A stretch of 64,000 nucleotides of DNA from Candidatus Raymondbacteria bacterium RIFOXYA2_FULL_49_16 (GTDB lineage Bacteria > Fibrobacterota > OXYB2-FULL-49-7 > XYB2-FULL-49-35). Shown here in pieces: positions 1 to 7,746 of this stretch (positions are counted from its first letter, which is position 1; the number at the start of each line of letters is the position of its first letter). The notes under the pieces were generated by a model, which saw only the letters and a list, made by a program, of their open reading frames with translations, was not told the DNA's origin and ran no database searches. Position numbers and translations under genes: made by a program. The DNA is taken from positions 16,665-80,664 of the forward strand of contig MFYT01000002.1 of NCBI GenBank assembly GCA_001789205.1, in the 5' to 3' direction.

Positions 1-1030
1 AAATAGCGGCGCTGGCTGTTCCTGTATGCGATTCGCTCAGAAGAAACCGGGAAATGAGATAGGGGCACCTGACCGCGAATATGGCATATCCCCCAGAGGC
101 GGCCTGCAGGCCATTCTCATTCTGCGTTATTCCCGACTCTTCGTAGACTCCATCCTTATAATCCGTGGACGGAGAAGCAAGGCAAGGTTGATACGCCATG
201 ATACCTTCGCCCCAGGCGGTTTTGCCATTTGCCTGCCAAAGAGTCCAGCTGGTCCCGGTAATGACATTGGCCTGGTTCTCGATCTCCCAAAGGCGCGTGA
301 TGGATTCGCCCTGGCGCAGGGTAAAACTCATGTCATGCCCCTGCTGAAAACAATCATGGTAGGTGTACATGGAAGACAGGCTGCCGGCAATCCTGGTCCC
401 AATACCCGGGTCCTGATCAAAGAAATAATTGACCGTATTTTTTGACGTTTGTGCGTTGGGCAATGCCATATATGTGCTTGCATTGTTTCCAATCCAATCA
501 ACACTATAAACCGAACCCGAAGCGTCCGCACCCCATCCACCGAGATTGTAATCAAAATAGTGCCAGGAACTGTTATAATAGACCTCCGCAATCGAATGGC
601 CGGTAATGGCCCATCGCCGCGCTTCGTACCCGAACCCCTCGCAGAGCCCCTCCATCATGGCCGAGGCCCAACCGCAGTAACCCACGCCATATACGTTTAA
701 AAATTTTATGGCATCCCATACTCCGTCATTTTCAGCCCCAGTTGCAGTGATCGGTTCAAAAGGATTGGCGTCGCCTCCATGGAAATAATAGGTATGGTTC
801 ATATCGCCATAATCTTGCCTGCGACCATCAAAAAAGGTGTCATGGAGCTTTTTAAGCAACGCATCGTTCGATAATCCCGCAAATACTGGATCGCTCTTGA
901 GCGCTTCAAAATCATACATATTAACCCGATGCGGTGAAACAAGCCATGGGCTTTGAAATTTTGCATATAATATTGAAAAGCCTGCAAGAATAACAAATGC
1001 CATCAATAGTGTCTTTCTCCAATGTGTCAT
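1..1030 (-). CDS. Secreted transglutaminase-like protein (partial, C-terminus outside window)
   Basis: The frame is open from an ATG at 1030 to the window edge, giving at least 343 residues with no stop, so the gene is cut at its C-terminus. An AGGAG ribosome binding site lies just upstream of the start. Residues 8-23 form a signal peptide or anchor. The region GVGYCGWAS (Cys119), GHSIAEV (His145) and WHYFDYN (Asp160) matches the Cys-His-Asp triad of the transglutaminase-like superfamily, which includes cross-linking enzymes and cysteine peptidases. The substrate cannot be told from the sequence. Its promoter region carries the tandem element and the -35/-10 shared with other secreted genes here, so it is probably a member of the same regulon. 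Confidence 0.7.
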   Translation of the reverse strand, partial: MTHWRKTLLMAFVILAGFSILYAKFQSPWLVSPHRVNMYDFEALKSDPVFAGLSNDALLKKLHDTFFDGRRQDYGDMNHTYYFHGGDANPFEPITATGAENDGVWDAIKFLNVYGVGYCGWASAMMEGLCEGFGYEARRWAITGHSIAEVYYNSSWHYFDYNLGGWGADASGSVYSVDWIGNNASTYMALPNAQTSKNTVNYFFDQDPGIGTRIAGSLSSMYTYHDCFQQGHDMSFTLRQGESITRLWEIENQANVITGTSWTLWQANGKTAWGEGIMAYQPCLASPSTDYKDGVYEESGITQNENGLQAASGGYAIFAVRCPYLISRFLLSESHTGTASAAI

Positions 1031-1117
1031 AATCTACTCCTCTTTTTAGTTAGGTATTTAACTAGAATTTTAGTTAACCGATTTAACTGGTTGTCCCCCT
1101 GTTTTTCTTACTAAACT

Positions 1118-1214
1118 AATATATCACCAGATAAAACGCAATACAACCACTTAGATGAAGTTTTAATAGAAAAAAATGAATAAAAATGCGGTTTTTCTGG
1201 CGGAAAAACGGTAA
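1118..1214 (-). promoter_or_regulatory. AraC-type tandem site plus sigma-70 promoter, copy 1
   Basis: On the plus strand GCGGT (from 1188) and ACGGT (from 1208), each in an A/T-rich frame, are exactly 20 bp apart. Read on the minus strand they precede TTGTAT (1141-1146), a 17-bp spacer and TATATT (1118-1123), with the downstream gene starting at 1030. The same arrangement, including the 42-bp step from -35 to the proximal repeat, recurs at 18822-18917. Tandem half-sites about two helical turns apart upstream of -35 fit activation by an AraC-family protein; the regulator itself is inferred. Confidence 0.7.
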
Positions 1215-1253
1215 AAATGGCGCAAAGCACTAAAATTACACCAAGTATTCGAA

Positions 1254-2378
1254 TTATTCCCTATTATAAGCACTACCTTCTTCAATCATGGCAATCAGAT
1301 TATCAGAAAACGTTTTAGATATTTCGCTGGTATAGTATGTGGCGGCCGGGGATAGAATAAATCCTCGTCCGCCAGACATGGCAAGGGCCTCTCGGGTCAG
1401 CTTCCTGATTTCAACGGATGTACAGCGTTCTAGGTCTTCCATCTGTATATATCCATAAAAACAGATTTTACCACCTGTCTTTTCCTTCAGTTCCGCCAAA
1501 TCTATATCATTGGCAGGCGGAGGCTCAACGCAATTGATGCAGTCAACGCCAATCTCAAGAAAATTATTCACTTGGTCGCGCAGACGGCCATGGCAGTGAT
1601 TGTCCGCATAACACCCGGCCTGATGAATCATACTGACAAGTTCTTTATCATAGGGTACAATCCATTGCGACGCCCAATCCGGGGGCAGCATGGGAGTGGT
1701 GTATCCTTCGATATTGTGCAGGCGAAAAACCGGTCCCGCACCCTGGTCGATCAGGTAGGACAGCATCTCTTTCAGGCGCCTGAGATTTGTCTCACATATC
1801 CGCCGCATGCCCTCACCAGCGGAAATAGCATACATCAGGTAAAACTCGTAATTGCAGAGGCCTGCGGTCAGGTTGTGAGGTGAGGATATGCTGTGCATGC
1901 AAACAAGACCATTGTCGCCTATACGTTCCTGCAATGCGCGGGTTTCGGACATATCCGGCAGATAGGTAGGTAACGTAGCCAGTGAAAGCGCCTTATCCAG
2001 ATCTTCCTCGTTCTCAATAAACGCTTTTTCCTGGGCGGGTGAATTCGAAACGCGCGGGTCTTTTTTGCCAAGCGAATACAGTTCGCCTTTTGGCGTTTGC
2101 ATTGAAATACGCGAATATTCAATTACCCCTTCTTTCCTGGTTTCAGTTTTCAGTCCGCACGATTTAGGATCAATCAACAAGGGAGGCGTCCAAAACCATG
2201 AACGCACAAACGGTGTGCCATGTTTGTCAAGCGCCTTAAGTATGGGTTTGAAATGAGTGTAGGCGGGATTATTGCGGTCTATCTCGAATTCATTGATACC
2301 GAGAGGCGAAATTGGAACACTGCCGGTTTGTTCGCACCGCAGTGTCAGTAAAAGCCGTTCCTTGGGGGTCAGTTTCAT
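1254..2378 (-). CDS. Uroporphyrinogen decarboxylase-fold protein (URO-D/corrinoid methyltransferase-like)
   Basis: A protein of about 374 residues of the URO-D superfamily. The visible signature is a late HCHGR segment followed by NFLEIGVDCINCVEPPP and a GGKICFYGYI-type strand, as in MtaA/CmuA-like and uncharacterised URO-D proteins that move methyl groups between substrates and corrinoids. No haem-synthesis neighbours are present, so true HemE is unlikely. I place the start at the ATG at 2378, because an AAAGGA site lies 5-10 bases upstream; a longer version begins with TTG at 2393. No signal peptide is seen, so it should be cytoplasmic. It lies between two secreted-protein genes and its role here is unknown. 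Confidence 0.7.
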   Translation of the reverse strand: MKLTPKERLLLTLRCEQTGSVPISPLGINEFEIDRNNPAYTHFKPILKALDKHGTPFVRSWFWTPPLLIDPKSCGLKTETRKEGVIEYSRISMQTPKGELYSLGKKDPRVSNSPAQEKAFIENEEDLDKALSLATLPTYLPDMSETRALQERIGDNGLVCMHSISSPHNLTAGLCNYEFYLMYAISAGEGMRRICETNLRRLKEMLSYLIDQGAGPVFRLHNIEGYTTPMLPPDWASQWIVPYDKELVSMIHQAGCYADNHCHGRLRDQVNNFLEIGVDCINCVEPPPANDIDLAELKEKTGGKICFYGYIQMEDLERCTSVEIRKLTREALAMSGGRGFILSPAATYYTSEISKTFSDNLIAMIEEGSAYNRE

Positions 2379-2414
2379 TGCGTTTCCTTTCAATTAAAGA
2401 GCTTATGACGCTCC

Positions 2415-2711
2415 TTATCTGACGAGGACCAGTTTTTTCGAGAAAGCCATTGCGCCGACAGTCAGGTTTAAAATATAAATACCTGCTGGCCTGTCCGAGG
2501 CGTTCCAAGGTATGCTGGAAGCTGTGAATCGTGAGCCGCGAGCATCAAGCTTTTGTACAAAGTTTCCATGAATATCATAAATAATTATTTTGACTTCTTT
2601 ATCTCCAGTGAACAATTCGCCGTTCACGGCTATTCGCGTACTGGGATTAAAGGGATTGGGCACTATCGTTACTGCATCGCCAGTCTTTCCAGGACCAATG
2701 TGTTCTATCAT
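2415..2711 (-). pseudogene. Orphan C-terminal sorting domain, remnant of a secreted protein
   Basis: Some 98 residues remain, containing PNPFNPSTRI, a beta-rich IIYDIHGN segment, IPWNAS, AGIYIL and the basic end KKLVLVR. This is the complete C-terminal secretion domain of an exported protein, with no catalytic part in front. Its N-terminal side runs straight into the insertion sequence at 2719. The frame does not join the sulfatase on the other side of the element: removing the element leaves the two in different frames. It is either the tail of a lost gene or a frameshifted end of the sulfatase. There is no ribosome binding site at the first Met, so it is probably not translated. Confidence 0.6.
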
Positions 2712-2718
2712 ATCGTTA

Positions 2719-4006
2719 GTGTCTGCGATGAAATAAGTGTATCAACTTAGTGTCTTGGTCGGATCGTATAGTTCCAGTCACCATGGAAATCATTTCGAAT
2801 AAGATTGATTGTCTCCCACTCTTTTACCGTCACTTTACGACCAACTGGGTATTGACGATGATCTAATTTGCAGGAAACTTTCAATCCTGTAGTCGTTGTT
2901 GTCTTTGAAATCAGATTTACAACAGTCTCAAAATCGACCAAAGATTCTCCTCGCCAGTTTGAACTGATAAATGAGAAGAGCCGATGCTCCACCTTGTTCC
3001 ACTTGCTGGTACCGGGTGGAAAATGACAAACTGAAATAGGTAACCCTAACTCGTCTGCAAAACGCTGAAGTTCCCATTTCCACAAGCGCAATCTTGATCC
3101 ATTGCTCCCACCTGCATCCGCTGTGATTTGCAACCGTTTCGCCTTTGGATAAGCATACTTTCCTTCCGCCCGCCACCAGGCCCGAATCGAAGCAACCGCA
3201 AAAGTGGCGGTGTCATGGTCGGTTCCAACATTAACGAATCCTCTGTTGCGAGTCAACTCATAAATACCATACGGATGGGCACGCGGCACTAAAGGATCCG
3301 GAAAATCATGTCCATTTACTTTCAAGGCAGTACCTTTTTTGCGCCATTGATTCCCTCGATTGGCATAGTTACCAATGAGTTCTTTTTTCTTGGTATCCAC
3401 GGAAATAACTGGTTGGGCAACTCGTATTTCCTTTGTCACGCGTGCATTGATGTATTCAAACTGCGCATTGCGATCCGGATGTTGCTTGCCCTCGATTGTT
3501 TTGCTGTTGCCTTGGAGGCTATATCCCATGCCGTTTAAAAGTACCCCAACTATACGGCTACTGGCTGAATAACCCATCTCTTGCAACTCCCGTGAAAGAC
3601 TGCGTGTACTTTTGCAGGTCCAACGCAGAGGCGACTCCGGATCTCCGCGGGTCAATGGTTCGACCAGGCTTTCCAGCTTTTCAGGTAAGTCGGGCTTATG
3701 ATGAACAGCCGATTTGCGACCGCCACCAGACCTGCGAACTCGTCCTTCCGGCAACACTTCTTGAGTTTCTATCTCACGAAGTCCAACAAATATCGCACGC
3801 CGTGAAATATTCGTTGCACGCGCTACCAATGAAATTCCACCGTAGCCAAGAGTACTGGCTTCCGTCGCAGCCCAAATTCGTCGTGTATGCTCATTAAGAT
3901 GTGAGGAAATAAACTGATACTTCTGTTGAATTGCTGCTTCTGTTATCACACAGATAAAATAAATAATGCAAGGCTTGAGTTGCTACAGTTATTTCGTCGC
4001 AGACCC
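2719..4006 (-). mobile_element. ISAzo13-family insertion sequence, 1288 bp, apparently intact
   Basis: The ends are imperfect inverted repeats of about 30 bp: the left end starts GTGTCTGCGATGAAATAAGT and the inverted right end starts GGGTCTGCGACGAAATAACT. A TTA triplet flanks both sides (2716-2718 and 4007-4009), consistent with a 3-bp target duplication. A single transposase gene fills the element. The right-hand TTA is, on the minus strand, the TAA stop of the sulfatase gene, so insertion kept that stop intact. Confidence 0.8.
2747..3949 (-). CDS. ISAzo13-family DDE transposase
   Basis: A 400-residue transposase filling the insertion sequence. Recognisable family features are the N-terminal helix-turn-helix region (about residues 30-65, with GYGGISLVARATNISRRAI), the SVDTKKKELIGN segment holding the first catalytic Asp, the VNVGTDHDTATFAVASI block with GGSNGSR after ADAG, and the HFPPGTSKWNKVEHR block with the third acidic residue. 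These are typical of the ISAzo13 group. The start is GTG at 3949. No frameshift is present, so the element may be active. The host gene of the adjacent sorting domain was probably interrupted or left headless nearby. Confidence 0.85.
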   Translation of the reverse strand: MITEAAIQQKYQFISSHLNEHTRRIWAATEASTLGYGGISLVARATNISRRAIFVGLREIETQEVLPEGRVRRSGGGRKSAVHHKPDLPEKLESLVEPLTRGDPESPLRWTCKSTRSLSRELQEMGYSASSRIVGVLLNGMGYSLQGNSKTIEGKQHPDRNAQFEYINARVTKEIRVAQPVISVDTKKKELIGNYANRGNQWRKKGTALKVNGHDFPDPLVPRAHPYGIYELTRNRGFVNVGTDHDTATFAVASIRAWWRAEGKYAYPKAKRLQITADAGGSNGSRLRLWKWELQRFADELGLPISVCHFPPGTSKWNKVEHRLFSFISSNWRGESLVDFETVVNLISKTTTTTGLKVSCKLDHRQYPVGRKVTVKEWETINLIRNDFHGDWNYTIRPRH

Positions 4007-5575
4007 TTACACTGGCAGGGGTGTAGTATCGTTAGTTTGTTGCCGCCATTCTTGAATCCGCGTCTTCATATCGCGTACGCGACCTTTTTCGTTGGGGTCA
4101 TTAAAAAGGTTGTTCTGTTCAAAGGGATCACGGTTGAGATTATACAGTTCACACTGATCCACCGCGCTCAGGTTGAGTTTCCAACCTCGGTGGATGATGG
4201 TTCGCCAGGACTGGTTTTTTACACAATTGAGTACTTCCATGGGCGTACCGGTGGGAGCATGGGTGCCATCGTCTCCGTTCCACTCGATAAAGACAGGATT
4301 GTTCTCCAAACTTGCCCCATCGGTTAATTCACGTACACGACTGATGCCTTCGAGGTTACCAGGAATTGGCTGCCCCATGAGTTCGAGCAATGTCTGTACC
4401 AGGTCCACTTGGCTGAACGCGCCCGGTACCCGACGCATTAAATGAGACATCCAGGGAACATAGATCAGACAAGGTACGGTGAGCGCCTCTTCATACATCA
4501 CGCACTTGGCCAGAATGTGGTGATCACCCATCTGGTCGCCGTGGTCGCTGGTAAAAACGATGATGGTGTTTTCTGAAAGGCCGCATTCGGCGACCGTTTG
4601 CAGGATTCTACCTATGGCATTGTCCAGCATGGAGATCAGTCCATGATAATTGGCTCGCACTTGCCGCCAATCACGCTCTCCATTCAATGGTGAATCATAC
4701 GCCATAGCAGTATGTTGAAACCACGAGGCTATGAGCCGGTGCCGCCAGGAAGCGTTCTCTGGAGGTTGCTGAAGGAAAGTCGGGCCAACAGGTAGCGTAG
4801 TAGAATCATAAAGAGAATTTAGCGGTCCCGTGAAAGGCATGTGGGGTTCCAGCATATTCACATGCAGGAGAAAGGGCTGATCCTTGTTGGTCCGAATGAA
4901 ATTCACTGCTTCATTGGCGCAAAAAGCGGCTTTGGTGAGTTTCTCCTTCTGATTGGCGGCGAAAATACGGGAGAAAACGCGTTTGCTATCGCTCGTTTGC
5001 AAGTCCGGTTCCAGTCCATTGCGAACGAGAAAGTGGTGGTAATCGCTGAAGCGCTCAAGATCGGCAGGATTAGCGTAGAACTTCCGGTACTGATCCTCGA
5101 TGCTGCGCCAGTGTATAAATCCATGCTGGGCGGTGATTTCGCTGCCCAAGTGCCACTTACCCACGTAGCCGCGGACATACTTGGGCGAAACCATTTCTGC
5201 GATGGTCTTTGTGTCAGGATGCAATGGCGTGTTGTTGGAAACGCAACCATGCGTATGCGGATACAAGCCAGTCAGCACACTCGCACGCGAGGGCGTGCAA
5301 ACCGGTTGCGTAACATAAGCGCGGTTGAAAACAAAACTGCGTTGCGCGAGCCGGTTAAGGTTGGGCGCAGTGAGCCAGTGGTTGCCATAACATTCCAAGG
5401 TGTCGCGGCGCTGCTCATCCGTCCATAAAAAGAGCAGATTGGGTGTACGGCGGGGCATCGTAGAAGGAATGGGTGACCTTTCTCGGGAAATTGCATGTGC
5501 GCACCCTCCCAGTACGGTGGCTCCAGCGGCCATGCAAGCGCCTTGAAGAAAGTTGCGGCGACTGGTGCGATTCAT
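4007..5575 (-). CDS. Tat-exported lipoprotein sulfatase (arylsulfatase type)
   Basis: A 522-residue sulfatase that would cleave sulfate esters outside the cytoplasm. The N-terminus has a twin-arginine signal (NRTSRRNFLQ) followed by the lipobox LGGC (Cys25). CTPSR at residues 93-97 is the type I signature whose Cys is matured to formylglycine; metal-site motifs WTDEQRR, GKWHLG and SDHGDQMGDH are present. It lies 15 bp downstream of an esterase and is probably co-transcribed with it. No formylglycine-generating enzyme is seen in the window. The stop codon coincides with the target duplication of the insertion sequence. The sulfated substrate is unknown. Confidence 0.88.
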   Translation of the reverse strand: MNRTSRRNFLQGACMAAGATVLGGCAHAISRERSPIPSTMPRRTPNLLFLWTDEQRRDTLECYGNHWLTAPNLNRLAQRSFVFNRAYVTQPVCTPSRASVLTGLYPHTHGCVSNNTPLHPDTKTIAEMVSPKYVRGYVGKWHLGSEITAQHGFIHWRSIEDQYRKFYANPADLERFSDYHHFLVRNGLEPDLQTSDSKRVFSRIFAANQKEKLTKAAFCANEAVNFIRTNKDQPFLLHVNMLEPHMPFTGPLNSLYDSTTLPVGPTFLQQPPENASWRHRLIASWFQHTAMAYDSPLNGERDWRQVRANYHGLISMLDNAIGRILQTVAECGLSENTIIVFTSDHGDQMGDHHILAKCVMYEEALTVPCLIYVPWMSHLMRRVPGAFSQVDLVQTLLELMGQPIPGNLEGISRVRELTDGASLENNPVFIEWNGDDGTHAPTGTPMEVLNCVKNQSWRTIIHRGWKLNLSAVDQCELYNLNRDPFEQNNLFNDPNEKGRVRDMKTRIQEWRQQTNDTTPLPV

Positions 5576-5590
5576 TTTTTGACCTAAAAC

Positions 5591-7603
5591 TTATTTTAAT
5601 AACATAACAGTAGTGTTATAATTTTTATTACCTATTTTCAAGCAGACCATATATATACCGCTGGGAAAACCCGCGGCATTCCAGAAAATACCCGTTAAAA
5701 ACTGCTCGTTATTTGCAATTTGCCGGTGAACTATTTTACCATCTACAGAATAAACCGCTAGTGCACCGTTATTAACCGTTAACTTATTATTGCTTAAAGT
5801 TATTTTTACAACTGGATTAAACGGATTTGGCGAGACAGATAAGGCATCATCCATATCCTTGCTCTGCCTGCCTGCCACCACAGCTGAACAACCGCCGTTA
5901 CAAGTAATAATTAGTCTATTGCCCGTTTCCGACACCATCAAACTATCAACGGTAATCAGCCCATTTTCATCAGCAATGGCGATACCGGATGCTAAATTAT
6001 TTCCTGAAACCACGTCAATATTTCTCCAGTTGTATGCATCCCCGCCCCTAATAATGAAATCCTGGACCCTGCGCGGCGTAACATCTACAACCGTATTCGG
6101 TCTGCTGGACCTCATTGTTATTGAAATGGAATCAGCGCAGTCAATCAGGTCGTCGTTGGAAAGACCCATATCATGGAGAGAGGAGGTCCAATCGATATAC
6201 CCATTCATTAATCCAGCGGAATCGCATTGAAGAGCCGGCGTACCGGTAAAAACCAAATCCGAGGTGTCAGGGTCAAATTGCCCGTAATCGTCGTCCTGGG
6301 AGGCGTTTGAAAAAACAGGATACAATTCATTTTTCCTGAATCGCATATATCCGCCGCTTAAAACCGTATCAGACAAAATACTGTTGTCGTGACTTAGGTT
6401 GAACCATTTGCCCCATATGCCATGCCGTGTACCGGCGAATTTCCGGTATAAGCATCGGTGCATCCTCATGTTGCTTATGCCGTCAGTGCTTCCATGGCTA
6501 TTTACTATTGGAGGGAAGTCGCGGCCAATATTCTGCTCCGCAATCCAGGTTTCGTCCATCCAGTTGTAAATATTAACGCCATTTCGTGCGGTTAGGTTAA
6601 GGCTTTCCGGGCCATAGAAGTCGTACCAAACGCTATGATACCATGAATGGAATCCACGCGCAGCAATGTTTGGCCTTATTGCCGCCCAAATGTCCGGATT
6701 ATGAAAAGATGTATGGTACGTGCCAAAACCGCCCATGCTTCCACCGGATAAGTATATCCTGTTCGTGTCGATGGAAAATCTCGGATCATTTTTCAAAGAT
6801 TGCGTATAATATACAATGCGCATTTCATCATACCCGACAATGGTATCTCCATGCTGCAATTCATGCTCGCTATAATGATTAGAAACGCCATACCACCAGG
6901 ATTGGCAGAGGTGGTACGGAAGATTGCAATGATTTTGCAATCTCATTGTTAACCTGTCATTTTTTAAACCGGGATTTGAAGTATCATATAGAGTACTACC
7001 TGCTCCATGAAGATAGAGTTCTAAGGGAACATCCTGTTTTCCTCTTAATATAACTGCTTCTCCAACCACAAAATGGTCGCCATAATATTCGTATGCATGC
7101 GGCCAGTCGAAATAATCCATCCAGTAATAATAAAAATAATACGTATTCGAATTGTATTTTGATCTTAAAACGCCGCATGGCCATTGCCAATACTCCTCAT
7201 CTTCCGGTGAAACCAATGAATTCGTGCCGGAAATAATGTTCGTGTCTTCACTGCCGTTTGTCACGGAGGTGATCGCATAATATGCCGAGTTGTCTTGTTT
7301 GGGTGTATATACAAAAAGGCCGGTATTTGCGGAAAGCGGTTGTCCCAAGTCTTCAACAACATGGTAAAACCCGTATCGGGAATCATAACTCGAACCTTTG
7401 GGTATGTTAGCTAGCGGAGCAAGCCCATGAACATGGGCAATTTCATTTTCCGAGCGGTAAATATTATAGCTTTGTGCGCCGGAATCCTCCGTAAAGGTGA
7501 TAAATGTCTTACCTTTTCTGAATTCTGCTTTAAGGTCCGAGGGGGTAGAAAAAGAGTTGGTGAAACAAAGCAACGTAACAATCGCAGCACACATTACCCG
7601 CAT
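5591..7603 (-). CDS. Secreted alpha/beta-hydrolase esterase with C-terminal sorting domain (paralogue 1)
   Basis: About 670 residues: signal peptide, a fibronectin III-like segment (residues 20-50), a second beta region, an alpha/beta-hydrolase and a C-terminal PNPFNP sorting domain. The nucleophile elbow is GGSMGG (Ser about 289), with a likely Asp in SHGSTDG (about 374) and His in NLSHDN (about 405), in the PHB-depolymerase/feruloyl-esterase fold group. I chose ATG 7603 because GGAGG sits 5 bases before it; an upstream ATG at 7615 would put that site inside the gene. Three relatives lie in the window (7747, 13534, 21009). It probably removes acyl groups from plant polysaccharide; the ester type is not determined. 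Confidence 0.75.
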   Translation of the reverse strand: MRVMCAAIVTLLCFTNSFSTPSDLKAEFRKGKTFITFTEDSGAQSYNIYRSENEIAHVHGLAPLANIPKGSSYDSRYGFYHVVEDLGQPLSANTGLFVYTPKQDNSAYYAITSVTNGSEDTNIISGTNSLVSPEDEEYWQWPCGVLRSKYNSNTYYFYYYWMDYFDWPHAYEYYGDHFVVGEAVILRGKQDVPLELYLHGAGSTLYDTSNPGLKNDRLTMRLQNHCNLPYHLCQSWWYGVSNHYSEHELQHGDTIVGYDEMRIVYYTQSLKNDPRFSIDTNRIYLSGGSMGGFGTYHTSFHNPDIWAAIRPNIAARGFHSWYHSVWYDFYGPESLNLTARNGVNIYNWMDETWIAEQNIGRDFPPIVNSHGSTDGISNMRMHRCLYRKFAGTRHGIWGKWFNLSHDNSILSDTVLSGGYMRFRKNELYPVFSNASQDDDYGQFDPDTSDLVFTGTPALQCDSAGLMNGYIDWTSSLHDMGLSNDDLIDCADSISITMRSSRPNTVVDVTPRRVQDFIIRGGDAYNWRNIDVVSGNNLASGIAIADENGLITVDSLMVSETGNRLIITCNGGCSAVVAGRQSKDMDDALSVSPNPFNPVVKITLSNNKLTVNNGALAVYSVDGKIVHRQIANNEQFLTGIFWNAAGFPSGIYMVCLKIGNKNYNTTVMLLK

Positions 7604-7746
7604 AATTTCCTCCATATTTTAGATTCGATTCAAATACAGGCCCGTAGGCGAACGTTTAATCTTAAGAGCATCTTTATTTCATGCAAGCGACTCGTCCGTA
7701 TACTCCATCAACAATATCTACCCCGCCCTATCTTTTTGAAGGATAT

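Noticed and set aside
26-700. Open frames on the plus strand at the left edge
   Set aside because: They lie opposite the partial transglutaminase-like gene, which has a signal peptide, a catalytic triad and a ribosome binding site; the plus-strand frames have none.
2711-4007. Sulfatase and sorting-domain remnant as one gene split by the insertion sequence
   Set aside because: Rebuilding the empty site puts them in different frames, the sulfatase has a proper end, and its lipoprotein signal makes a sorting domain unlikely.
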